The notes below the pieces were generated by a model, which was given only the letters and a program-made list of their open reading frames with translations, made no database searches and had not been told where the DNA came from. 64,000 bases of DNA from an uncultured Schlesneria sp. (GTDB taxonomy: Bacteria; Planctomycetota; Planctomycetia; Planctomycetales; Planctomycetaceae). Both the position numbers and the translations under genes were made by a program. Shown here piece by piece: positions 18,732 through 27,217 of this stretch (position 1 is its first letter; every line of letters starts with the position of its first letter). The stretch lies in the NCBI GenBank assembly GCA_903858935.1, contig CAIOKO010000003.1, positions 18,181 through 82,180 on the forward strand, in the 5' to 3' direction.

Positions 18732-19610
18732 TCAAATCCGTTGGATCCAGAGGCTACCGCCGGGGTTCTTAAGGGCCAGTGGCATGCTCTTTTCCACTCT
18801 CTCAGGAAAATGCTTGCCGAGAAATTGATTCCATATACGAACTGTAAATGCCGAATTATATTGCAAGAACGCCCGCAGGATATAGGCCTCGTTCCAAAAC
18901 CACTGCCGCTTCAAAATCCATTCGGTATGGTATTCGAAGGGGTAATGGATGTCGTGAAAGTGAACGAATACACCTTTGGAAAGTCGCGGGATTATCTCGA
19001 ACAAAATGTGGTTAAGGTCACTACCGACTTTGGACACATGCGATGAGTCGACAAATAGAATATCACCGTCACCGAGTTCGCTGAATCGTTCCAAATCGAC
19101 ATCTTGAACCCGCTTCGGGATGAGATTAACGGTTTTTAAATCGTTGTCCGTCAGACGCGATTGAAGTCGTTCCGGGTAAGGGTCAATAAACGTCATTTGT
19201 ATCGAATTGTCAAAAAAACGCTCGCTTGTATCGAGCATCACGAAACTGGAATAGCCAGATCCGATTTCAATAATCCGTTTGGGTTTGGCGTAACGAATCA
19301 TGCTGTATAAAAGCAGGGCGTCTGAGTACGAAAAGTAGCCGTTGTCGAAAAAATATCGGGCTCCCGCCGTTGGTTTTTCGGTAAACGGCTGTTGTCCGTA
19401 GAACTGCCCAAGTTCTTCAAGAAGTTCAAGCTGTTCTTCCTGTCTTAGTTCAATCCCGCCAAGTTGACGTAGCGATCTGTCAAATATCCGCTCTTCGTCG
19501 CGACGAACTTCTTTCAGTGACGGGATTGGTGAGTAAAACGAACCGCCAGGGTTCTCACCAAAACCAGCCAGCCGATCGATCAATGTCCGCAATCGTGATA
19601 TTCCGTACAA
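18732..19610 (-). CDS. Class I SAM-dependent methyltransferase (Methyltransf_24-like)
   Basis: This 292-residue protein has a Rossmann methyltransferase core: motif I RIIEIGSGYSS (about residue 115) for S-adenosylmethionine, an acidic end of strand 2 (MTFIDPYPERLQ), and ILFVDSSHVSKVGSDLNH followed by KGVFVHFHDIHYPFEY. These match the class I proteins often found in polysaccharide or small-molecule modification loci. The start is a TTG with a GGGGGA site a few bases upstream. It lies about 650 bases from the flippase-like gene on the same strand, at the edge of a glycan-type region, so a sugar or lipid-sugar acceptor is a reasonable inference. The actual substrate is not known. Confidence 0.85.
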   Translation of the reverse strand: MYGISRLRTLIDRLAGFGENPGGSFYSPIPSLKEVRRDEERIFDRSLRQLGGIELRQEEQLELLEELGQFYGQQPFTEKPTAGARYFFDNGYFSYSDALLLYSMIRYAKPKRIIEIGSGYSSFVMLDTSERFFDNSIQMTFIDPYPERLQSRLTDNDLKTVNLIPKRVQDVDLERFSELGDGDILFVDSSHVSKVGSDLNHILFEIIPRLSKGVFVHFHDIHYPFEYHTEWILKRQWFWNEAYILRAFLQYNSAFTVRIWNQFLGKHFPERVEKSMPLALKNPGGSLWIQRI

Positions 19611-20262
19611 AATATCCCCCTTTCTTCGCCGCTGTTGTTCAAGTCGTCTTTCGAAACGTCAGAAATCAGCAATTGGACAGCGATACTTTCGATTCTTGAC
19701 GTATTGAAAGACAGAAATACAGACAGACAGATAGATGTTATTGCCAGAGGAGTTTCGGTCTGCTAACTGTCGTTGAAATTCATGCCACGGAGATGTGTAT
19801 TGATTTCAGTCAATCAACAATGGCATTCATTTTACAGTTGAAACTTTAGCCTCCAGAATCGGATTCGCGTACTCAGGCAAAAACGATAGACGAAACAGGC
19901 CTCGACACAACTCTAGTACTGAATTTCGTCCGGAGTTGTACGAATGCCCGCTAGTATCATATTACGATGTTCTGCGCCGATTTCAACTCGCTGTCAATTC
20001 TTAGGTCTCGACGTTTGTGAAAAAGCTGCAATGATCTCGGTAGACTGACGTTTTTCGATCATATGAAAAGGGTTTGCCACGAACCCAATTCAATTTCGTA
20101 ATGTGTCTGATCGCCGTCGAATTCGTCTGGTGAGATGGCAAGTTGCTAGTAATGTTCCCGGGTGACACTTCGGCCGTTTGGAAGTCATGGTCGGAGCAGG
20201 CGACTTGCAAGTCATTCGAGTGCTGCACTTCCGTTGTTGAAATCCTTTTCAGATTCTCAGAT
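19611..20262. other. Intergenic region, no gene recognised
   Basis: About 650 bases between two minus-strand genes. It contains a short ACAGACAGACAGATAGAT tetranucleotide run near 19710-19735. The frame 20001-20228 (minus) has no ribosome site or recognisable product. No clear terminator was seen. Confidence 0.5.
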
Positions 20263-21324
20263 TCAGAAGGCGTTTTGTGTCTCAGTGGCTTGTGCCACGC
20301 TGCGGATCTGCGCTCGCGATGTCAAGTAATAGGCAACTCCGATGGCCGCGATAATCACAACAGTCAGTCGATTGACTAAAGCGGTGAGGACTCCGTTCGA
20401 AAAAGCGGTCGCGATTTGTTCTTCCGTGCTGTCAGGAGCAACGCTCTTCTGATGTTGCTCGTAGAACCAGGCGACCGTTCCCTCGAGCACGCCGATGCCG
20501 CCAGGAGTTGGTACAACGGCGCTCACGGTGATAGGGAGAGGAAGCCCGACAAGGTGGTCAATGTAATCAGGCGTTGTTTGTCCACCGTGGATCGCCTTTG
20601 CGCAATAGTAAAACGACGTCAGAAATAAAACATGGCCCACAATTCCTAAACCAGCGGCCACAACAAGGACAAAAGGCTTTCCCTGATAAAGCTGAACGGA
20701 TTCCATTAGCTCTTTGACGATGTGGCCTACGAACTTCCAGCTTGACAGCCAATGCATCAATGAGGAGTGAGTGAATGCCGGGACAAGCATCAATCCAATG
20801 CCGACCAGCCCTGCGAACGCACCACACCAAAGCACCATAATGGCCCAATACATGTCGGTCCCAACATGGGCACGGACGGGTATCAGCGATGCGATCGCCC
20901 CCAGGATAAACAGAGCCCACATCCCCAGCACACGATCGAGAAACACCGTTGCCGAGGCGGAGGCTCTTCGGGTGGGATGGTCCTTCGCGAGCAAAGCTGC
21001 TTTGATCAGATCGCCTCCCACGGCGCCGGGACCCATCACATTGACGGCTTCACCGAGCATCCCCAGGCGGAAATTCTCAACCATCGAAAATGGTAAGCCG
21101 ATCCCCTGAACCAGAAGTCTCCAACGTGTGAATGAGATTAACAGTGCGAGGAATCGGACTCCCAGAGCAACGCCAAATGCTTGCCATGCGAACTGTCGAT
21201 TTTGTAGTTTTGCGAGGCTTTCACGGCTCATCCACCACAACGCCGTCATCATTGCAATGGCCAGCAACCATTTAATCGTCAGAATCATCCGTTGGTGATT
21301 CAAATTCGTTAATAAAAACTTCAA
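20263..21324 (-). CDS. Flippase-like membrane protein (lysylphosphatidylglycerol synthase TM region/UPF0104)
   Basis: This 353-residue integral membrane protein has about eight hydrophobic segments. It matches the UPF0104/LPG_synthase_TM family, shown by LGMLGEAVNVMGPGAVGGDLIKAALL and the later LVGLPLPITVSAVVPTPGGIGVLEG. Members are thought to translocate or hold lipid-linked substrates in the inner membrane, and many accompany glycosyltransferases, as here. The listed start is a TTG. The ATG 12 codons downstream (21288) directly precedes the first membrane helix and is equally possible, since neither has a strong ribosome site. Its substrate is unknown. The gene is not tightly linked to either neighbour. 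Confidence 0.85.
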   Translation of the reverse strand: MKFLLTNLNHQRMILTIKWLLAIAMMTALWWMSRESLAKLQNRQFAWQAFGVALGVRFLALLISFTRWRLLVQGIGLPFSMVENFRLGMLGEAVNVMGPGAVGGDLIKAALLAKDHPTRRASASATVFLDRVLGMWALFILGAIASLIPVRAHVGTDMYWAIMVLWCGAFAGLVGIGLMLVPAFTHSSLMHWLSSWKFVGHIVKELMESVQLYQGKPFVLVVAAGLGIVGHVLFLTSFYYCAKAIHGGQTTPDYIDHLVGLPLPITVSAVVPTPGGIGVLEGTVAWFYEQHQKSVAPDSTEEQIATAFSNGVLTALVNRLTVVIIAAIGVAYYLTSRAQIRSVAQATETQNAF

Positions 21325-21598
21325 ACAAAGGCTCGCTTGAGGTTGATTGAGGAGCGGTTAATCGATTTTTTCTTTATAACAAGAAATTAAAGATTGGAAT
21401 TAACTAAAAATTAACAGTCGAGGAGTGCCGTTAAAGGCGTTTTTTAAGTTTCTCAACAGAACTAAATTGTTGATGCTGGTTTTCACCTGTGGCACAGCAA
21501 CGCGCGCAATTTCAGATGCTCAGAATTCCATAGTATAAAGAACTGTTGGACGCGAATTCAAGCGTGCATGTACATCAGGGATGGAAGGTTCTGAGTCA

Positions 21599-21654
21599 GG
21601 GCAATCGCATCTTACTTTCTTGGTGAAGCTGAGATATTGAGGTGCGATTGCCCC
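21599..21654. repeat. Inverted repeat GGGCAATCGCA / TGCGATTGCCC
   Basis: An 11-12 base perfect inverted repeat with a loop of about 32 bases lies in an otherwise empty gap (21325-22396). Nearby GTGCAGCGGCACC resembles the GCAGTGGCAC ends of the element at 7002. It is probably part of another dispersed intergenic repeat. The 65-codon minus-strand ORF across it is not considered a gene. Confidence 0.45.
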
Positions 21655-22166
21655 AGCGATTACCCGGGTTCCGTTGACTAAAGAAGGCTCCGTGCAGCGG
21701 CACCTGGACGTTAACAAAGACTAATGTTGTAAATCGGATGGGAACCGACCATCGGTCCGAGAACTGGATTGGCGACGGCGGTGGAGTATTGTCGAAATTC
21801 GCTTTTGGGTGTTTGAAAAAGAAGGTTAGTCGAATATGGCTGCGTAGAAAATCCGTAAATACTTATTCTGTCGTGGTTTAAGCGTATTTGCGAGGGACTG
21901 TGGCTCTGGCGTCTGGCGTGCGTTCAAGGTCGCAAGGCGACAGGCCCGCGACCGCGCGGATCGACGCTCGAGTCAGTCAGGTTATTTCAAAGCTTTGGCG
22001 AAGCAGGTCGTGCTGGATATTCGTTTCGTAATTCCGCAATCGAAGTGTGTGGTACGGAAATTTCGGCAGTTCATCTCGGCGATGATTCGACTTGGGACTG
22101 AATCGATTCAAAAGACAGAAAGTGTGGGAAAATTAAACGTTTGTTGATTAATTCCTTGGAGGCTAA

Positions 22167-22204
22167 TCCCCCGATTTCGGGGACGAATCTCGTCTCTCTT
22201 TTTT
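22167..22204 (+). terminator. Tandem hairpins followed by a T-run
   Basis: CCCCG pairs with CGGGG over an ATTT loop. GACGA then pairs with TCGTC over ATC, followed by TCTCTTTTTT. This could be a Rho-independent terminator of an unseen short transcript, or a leader element of the FAD oxidoreductase gene about 190 bases downstream. The stems are short. Confidence 0.35.
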
Positions 22205-22396
22205 GCAAGGCGGACTCCTCTGAAATCGATTGCTGATGTCTGTCTCAGCTTTTGTCCGAAGTCGATTCGATTCCATTTTCAATTGCGATTTCCACTGCTA
22301 CAATTGGAGCGTTCGATTTAATTATCAGGTACTCCGATTCATACTCGCGAACTTGTGTGGCGCGAATCAACGCTCGAGGTCTTTAGGTTTTGTGAC

Positions 22397-23530
22397 ATGC
22401 AGTCCGAAAAATTCGGGGCAGTGGTAATCGGAGGAGGATTCTACGGTTGTGAGGTCGCCCGCGAATTGAAGCAATATTTTGAGAACGTTCTGCTTCTTGA
22501 AAGCGAGAGCGACCTCATGCAGCGGGCGTCTTATCGGAATCAAGCTCGAGTTCACCAAGGATACCATTATCCTCGCAGTCTCTTAACCTCGTTGCGTTCG
22601 CGCGTGAATTTTTCACGATTTATTAACGAATACAAAGGCTGCGTTTACTCGGAATTCGAAAAAGTTTACGCAATCGCCAGGTCATTCTCCAAGACTTCGG
22701 CCGCACAGTTTAAGGGATTTTGTGATCGGATCGGTGCCCCTATTGGGCCCGCTGCTGACGAGTTGAGGGCACTTCTCAATCCGCATCATGTCGAAGACGT
22801 ATTTTCTGTTCTGGAATATGTATTCGACTCCGCAAAACTCAAAGACATCGTGAAGGTGCGGTTGGCCGAAGCAGCCGTTGAGTATGAACTGAATGCAATG
22901 GTTGAGCGGCTCCGTTATGTGGGTGATCAATGCAGGGTTGAATTCCGACATCGTGGCGAGATTCGTGAAGTCGAGGCAAGGTACGTTTTCATCTGCGCGT
23001 ATTCGCATATCAACGGCGTTTTGTGGCGGTCTGATCTCCCCCTCATTCCGATGAAACACGAGTTTGCGGAAATGGCTCTGATTGACGTTCCCGAAGAGTT
23101 AAAGAACAAGGGGATTACGATCATGGATGGGCCGTTCTTTGCCGTGATGCCGTTTCCAGACCGTGGATTACACACTTTGCACCACGTTCGATACACACCG
23201 CACCACTGGTGGACAGACACGCCCGGAGAGGGTTATCTCGACGCTCACAAGCATTTCGAGAGTGCTCCTCGTGAAACCCAATATGAGCATATGATTCGAG
23301 ATGCAACGCGTTTTATTCCAAGCATTTCGCGTTCGAAATATGTGGAAAGTCTTTGGGAAGTGAAGACAATCCTTCCGCGGAGCGAAGTCGATGACAGTCG
23401 TCCGATCTTGTTTCGACCAGTTGATAAAGTTCCGAATGTGATTTGCGTCCTCGGCGGGAAGATCGATAATGTTTTTGATGTCATAGACTACATCCGTGAG
23501 TTTGTTGAATCGAATGGCGTGAAGATTTAG
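22397..23530 (+). CDS. FAD-dependent oxidoreductase (DAO family)
   Basis: With the ATG at 22397 the protein has 377 residues and opens directly with the FAD-binding beta-alpha-beta fold (VVIGGGFYGCEVAREL, then NVLLLESE). The ORF-track start adds 14 residues before this fold. Further DAO-type features are RNQARVHQGYHYPRS, and near the C-terminus ICVLGGKIDNVFDVIDY, where these enzymes contact FAD again. The family oxidises amino or hydroxy groups, but the substrate cannot be read from sequence. It is the first gene of a same-strand run with glycosyltransferases and a sugar isomerase, which suggests sugar modification. No oxygen-reactive or covalent-FAD motif was seen. Confidence 0.85.
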   Translation: MQSEKFGAVVIGGGFYGCEVARELKQYFENVLLLESESDLMQRASYRNQARVHQGYHYPRSLLTSLRSRVNFSRFINEYKGCVYSEFEKVYAIARSFSKTSAAQFKGFCDRIGAPIGPAADELRALLNPHHVEDVFSVLEYVFDSAKLKDIVKVRLAEAAVEYELNAMVERLRYVGDQCRVEFRHRGEIREVEARYVFICAYSHINGVLWRSDLPLIPMKHEFAEMALIDVPEELKNKGITIMDGPFFAVMPFPDRGLHTLHHVRYTPHHWWTDTPGEGYLDAHKHFESAPRETQYEHMIRDATRFIPSISRSKYVESLWEVKTILPRSEVDDSRPILFRPVDKVPNVICVLGGKIDNVFDVIDYIREFVESNGVKI

Positions 23531-23575
23531 ATCCGCACGAGTCAGCGTTCAAGGCGCGAAATAACACTTGTAAAT

Positions 23576-24631
23576 ATGTGGATCTCCATGGATACAAAAA
23601 TCGACTGCTTTGTTTCGGTCATCGTGCCGGTATACGAAGACGCGGACATTATTGAGGCCTTTATTCACAATACGATTCACGTTCTGGAACAGAACTTCAC
23701 GAACCACGAATTGTTGATTATTGATGACGGTTCTACGGGTCAAACCGTGCCAAAAATCCAGGCGCTGCTGAGCCGATATCGGGGAATTCGCCTCATTCAG
23801 TTATCTCGACGATTCGGGACTGAGGTCGCGATCTCGGCCGGGATGGAGTCGGTCATCGGTGATTTTGTTGTCGTGATGTTGCCATACATGGATCCGCCAG
23901 AATTGATTCGCCCGCTGGTCGAGAGGGCTCGGTCGGGGGTTGACGTCGTCTTCGGAGTTCGTGAGAACGCGGGTAACGTCGGCTGGTTTTACCAATGCGG
24001 TTCGGAACTGTTTCATTGGTACGTTCGGCGTTACCTTGGGATTAAGCTTCCACAGTATGCAACTCAACTTCGCTGCCTGAGTCGCAAGGCACTTAATTCG
24101 TTAACACAGATCAAAGACTACCATCGTTATTTGCGGCTTTACAGTACTTACGTTGGGTATGCCCAGCAGGAGTTTTCCTATACTCCCCTCGAGTTAGGTA
24201 GTGGGAAGCATCGTCGCAATTTTATGAGCGCGGTGAATACCTGTATTGACTTGATTATTGAAAATTCCAAGCATCCTCTCCGTATGGTCACATGGGCTTG
24301 CGTTGGTGCGGCGTTATTAAATTGTGCTTACCTTTTATTGATTGTTGCGATCTATTTTTTCAAACCGGACGTGACGCCTGGTTGGACTTCGCTCTCATTT
24401 CAAAACGCTTTCCAGTTTTTGTTGATCTCGCTGATGCTTACGATTTTGAGCGAGTACACGGGACGAATACTTGAGCGTTTAGGAGATCGTCCGTTTTACT
24501 ACGTAACAAATGAACAAACGAGTTCCGTGTTATTATCCGAAAAGGAAAAATATAATATCGTGACTGATTCGCCTGAAGTTGCCATAGTTCCGGAATTGAA
24601 TATTCCGTCAATAAAGGGTGCGCAACGCTAA
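23576..24631 (+). CDS. GT2 glycosyltransferase with C-terminal membrane helices
   Basis: This 351-residue protein has an N-terminal GT-A domain of the GT2/DPM1-like type (VSVIVPVYEDADIIEAFI, LLIIDDGSTG, RLIQLSRRFGTEVAISAGME). The usual DxD is replaced by LPYMDPPEL, so the metal-site reading is tentative. Two transmembrane segments close the protein (ALLNCAYLLLIVAIYFF and AFQFLLISLMLTILSEYTGRILE). This is the layout of enzymes that transfer a sugar to polyprenyl phosphate at the inner face of the membrane. Start codons at 23576 and 23588 are both possible, and no ribosome site decides between them. It sits 45 bases after the FAD oxidoreductase and probably belongs to the same transcript. Confidence 0.87.
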   Translation: MWISMDTKIDCFVSVIVPVYEDADIIEAFIHNTIHVLEQNFTNHELLIIDDGSTGQTVPKIQALLSRYRGIRLIQLSRRFGTEVAISAGMESVIGDFVVVMLPYMDPPELIRPLVERARSGVDVVFGVRENAGNVGWFYQCGSELFHWYVRRYLGIKLPQYATQLRCLSRKALNSLTQIKDYHRYLRLYSTYVGYAQQEFSYTPLELGSGKHRRNFMSAVNTCIDLIIENSKHPLRMVTWACVGAALLNCAYLLLIVAIYFFKPDVTPGWTSLSFQNAFQFLLISLMLTILSEYTGRILERLGDRPFYYVTNEQTSSVLLSEKEKYNIVTDSPEVAIVPELNIPSIKGAQR

Positions 24632-24775
24632 AAAATTGCAAATTGAAGGGGTTTGGCCAGTCACGTTTTTGGTGTTTGCGGGATGCTTCGCGAAGATCTT
24701 CCCGTCGGTCAATACTTAAACAAGGAGGTGGCTGCCAAGGTCGTTCGAGAAATTTAAGTTTGAGGAATCTCGGGG

Positions 24776-25564
24776 GTGGTCGTGGTCGGTCAAAGTGCAC
24801 TTGTCGGTTATACGGGTTTCGTCGGAGGGAATCTGCATCATCAGAATCGTTTTGACTTTCTTTACAACTCCAAAAACGTGGGTGAAATTGAAGGGAGGGA
24901 ATTCGATCTGCTGGTCCTTTCTGCAACTCAGGCGCAGCGATGGTGGGCGAACCTCCATCCCCAGGAAGATCGTCAAGGAATTGAGCGTCTACTTGCCGCT
25001 TTGAATGACGTGAAATCTCAGCAGGTGGTGCTGATTTCGACGATTGATGTTCTTCCCCTTGTGCCAGGAGCTGACGAGGATTTTGATGCGCACAGTCAGA
25101 ACACGCACCCGTATGGCTCAAATCGACTGTATCTCGAAGACGAAATCACGAAGCGTTTTTCGAACGTTTGTATCGTCAGATTGCCTTCTCTTTTCGGGCG
25201 AGGGCTGAAGAAGAACGTCATTTACGACCTGTTGAATTTGAATCAGGTCGAGAAGATAAATCCTGCCAGTAGTTTTCAATATTATGATCTCAGCAGCCTC
25301 TGGCAGGATATCAGTCTTGCGTTACGCGAAAGCCTTTGCAAAATTCATCTCTTTCCAGAGCCGGTAACCAGCTTAGAGATCATCGATTGTTTCTTTCCCG
25401 ACGTTGAGGTGGGGGGCAATCGTGGGCCTGCCTCTCATTACGCCTTTCAAACGAAATACGCCAAGCTCTTTGGTGGCTCTGGCGGCTACCTCTACTCGCG
25501 AGAGGACGTCATTCGGCGAATTGGCCAATTTGTTGACGGCTACCGACGCGGGGAAATTCGATGA
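24776..25564 (+). CDS. NAD(P)-dependent epimerase/dehydratase-like protein (extended SDR)
   Basis: This 262-residue protein begins at a GTG with GAGGAA about nine bases upstream. The N-terminus VVVGQSALVGYTGFVGGNL has the GxxGxxG fingerprint of an NAD(P)-binding SDR. The catalytic region shows STIDVLP and YGSNRLYLE, where the expected YxxxK has Arg or other residues instead of Lys. This hints that it may not be a standard epimerase. VRLPSLFGRGLKKNVIYDL matches extended SDRs acting on nucleotide sugars. Its stop overlaps the next gene's start (ATGA), so the pair is translationally coupled. Best described as a divergent sugar-nucleotide SDR of unknown reaction. Confidence 0.78.
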   Translation: MVVVGQSALVGYTGFVGGNLHHQNRFDFLYNSKNVGEIEGREFDLLVLSATQAQRWWANLHPQEDRQGIERLLAALNDVKSQQVVLISTIDVLPLVPGADEDFDAHSQNTHPYGSNRLYLEDEITKRFSNVCIVRLPSLFGRGLKKNVIYDLLNLNQVEKINPASSFQYYDLSSLWQDISLALRESLCKIHLFPEPVTSLEIIDCFFPDVEVGGNRGPASHYAFQTKYAKLFGGSGGYLYSREDVIRRIGQFVDGYRRGEIR

Positions 25565-26373
25565 AAATTGCTGTCTCCAATATCGCCTGGGATATCGAGG
25601 AACATGAGGCGGTTCTGTCCCTTTTGCGCGAACGGGGTGTCAGGGGGATTGAAATTGCTCCCACAAAACTTTGGCCAGATTGGAGGGGGGCGGACGCAAC
25701 GTCTGCAGCTCATTGGCGGCAGATTTATGCCGCCGCCCAGTTCGACTTGCCGTCAATGCAGGCAATTCTTTTCGGAAAGCCTGATTTGCGGGTGTTCGGC
25801 AATGATTTGGAGCAGGAGCAGACGCTAAATCATATTGCTCTTGTGGCAGAGTTGGCTGCCGCGTTAGGAGTTCAGCCGCTTGTGTTTGGCTCGCCAGCCA
25901 ATCGAAAGCGAGGTGAGCTTTCTGCTGATGAAGCCTTCAGCCTGGCGATTCCATTTTTTCGCGAGGCTGGAAGAAGGTGTGCTGTTCACGGTGTCTGGCT
26001 TTGTCTCGAGCCACTTCCCGAAGCTTATGGCAGTAATTTTATTACGAATTGGCGAGAGGCTGTCGATCTGGTTGTTGCCGTGGACACCCCGGGCTTCGGA
26101 CTTCATCTGGACACCGGTTGTATCTACCTGGCTGGGGACGACCCGGTTGAGGCGGTTCGCGCTTGCAAGGGGATCACACGTCACTTCCATGTCAGTGAGC
26201 CGCATCTTGTCGATCTTAGTAAGCCGATGGTCGATCATCGCTCCGTTGGAAGCGCACTTTGTCAAACGGGCTACACAGGTTGGGTCTCGATCGAAATGCG
26301 CAAGGCAAGCCATCCGCTGCAGAGTATTGCCCAAGCAGTGAATCTCGTCAACGAATGTTATCATAACCTTTAA
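25561..26373 (+). CDS. Sugar phosphate isomerase/epimerase-like TIM barrel (AP_endonuc_2)
   Basis: This 270-residue protein begins at an ATG that overlaps the previous stop codon. It has the xylose-isomerase-like TIM barrel pattern: IAVSNIAWDIEEHEAV, GVRGIEIAPTKLWPDW, VWLCLEPLPEAYGSNF with a metal-ligand-type Glu, FGLHLDTGCIYLAGDD, and HFHVSEPHLVDLSKPMVDH with Asp/His ligands, then WVSIEMRK. Members isomerise or epimerise sugars or inositols using a divalent metal. The strict coupling to the SDR suggests that both act on one sugar intermediate. Exact substrate is not determinable from sequence. Confidence 0.86.
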   Translation: MKIAVSNIAWDIEEHEAVLSLLRERGVRGIEIAPTKLWPDWRGADATSAAHWRQIYAAAQFDLPSMQAILFGKPDLRVFGNDLEQEQTLNHIALVAELAAALGVQPLVFGSPANRKRGELSADEAFSLAIPFFREAGRRCAVHGVWLCLEPLPEAYGSNFITNWREAVDLVVAVDTPGFGLHLDTGCIYLAGDDPVEAVRACKGITRHFHVSEPHLVDLSKPMVDHRSVGSALCQTGYTGWVSIEMRKASHPLQSIAQAVNLVNECYHNL

Positions 26374-26414
26374 TTCTCTTGTTAATTATTCATTACTCAG
26401 AACCCCATATATTC

Positions 26415-27146
26415 ATGCTCTCAGTAATCATCCCCGCCTACAACGAAGAGCTGACGCTTGATGCGTCAATTAAGTCCTTTTCCGAGGCACTAACTTCCGC
26501 GGGTCTGGATTTTGAGCTTCTTGTCATCGATGACGGAAGTTCTGACGGCACAAAGCAAAAATTGATTGAATTGGAAAAGATTTTTCCATCGTTGCGGCAT
26601 ATTACCAACGAGGGAAAGCATGGTTTTGGGCATGCCGTAAGGTGTGGCCTTGCAAATTATCGGGGTGATGCGGTGTCAGTCGTCATGGCAGACAGTTCTG
26701 ACAGTCCTCAGGATCTGATTGCCTATTACGAAAAAATTCGTGAGGGCTATCAGTGCGCGTTCGGTTCACGTTTCATCAAGGGTGCTCAAGTCGAGGACTA
26801 TCCGCAGTTTAAGCGGATGTTGAATCGCATGGGGAACTGGCTGATCGCAATCATGTTTGGGCAGCGCTATTACGATTTTACGAATCCATTCAAGTGCTAC
26901 CGACGTGAAATCATTGATGGAATGCAACCGCTGGTTTCGGGGCAGTTTGGTCTTTCAATTGAAATGTCGATTAAGGCGATTGCTCAGGGCGCAAAATTTG
27001 CTGTCGTCCCCAACTCGTGGAGAAACCGAGATGGGGGAGAGTCGAAATTCAAGGTGTTTTCGCAGGCCAGGCTGTATCTCATGACATTGATCTACTGCCG
27101 GGTTGTCACTTTGCTTGTTCCCATTCTTGATCGATCGGCACGATGA
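26415..27146 (+). CDS. GT2 family glycosyltransferase (dolichyl-phosphate-mannose-synthase-like)
   Basis: With the ATG at 26415 the enzyme has 243 residues and starts at the GT-A fold (MLSVIIPAYNEE). The ORF-track start adds 12 unlikely residues. Motifs are LLVIDDGSSDGT, HGFGHAVRCGL and VVMADSSDSPQDL, in which the DxD-like acidic motif is DSSDSP. FGSRFIKGAQVEDYP and NPFKCYRREIIDG follow. No C-terminal membrane helix is evident, unlike the GT2 at 23576. It is the fifth gene in the same-strand glycan run. The nucleotide-sugar donor is probably a mannose- or glucose-type sugar, but that is inference from the DPM1-like pattern. Confidence 0.87.
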   Translation: MLSVIIPAYNEELTLDASIKSFSEALTSAGLDFELLVIDDGSSDGTKQKLIELEKIFPSLRHITNEGKHGFGHAVRCGLANYRGDAVSVVMADSSDSPQDLIAYYEKIREGYQCAFGSRFIKGAQVEDYPQFKRMLNRMGNWLIAIMFGQRYYDFTNPFKCYRREIIDGMQPLVSGQFGLSIEMSIKAIAQGAKFAVVPNSWRNRDGGESKFKVFSQARLYLMTLIYCRVVTLLVPILDRSAR

Positions 27147-27217
27147 GAGATTCGATTGTTAATTACTAGTATTGTCGATTATGAAAATGCGAAGAAAACA
27201 AGCAGGTATCGAGTAAA

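Noticed and set aside
21520-21717. 65-codon minus-strand ORF in the gap after the flippase-like gene
   Set aside because: It spans an inverted repeat, has no ribosome site and looks like a translated dispersed repeat rather than a gene.
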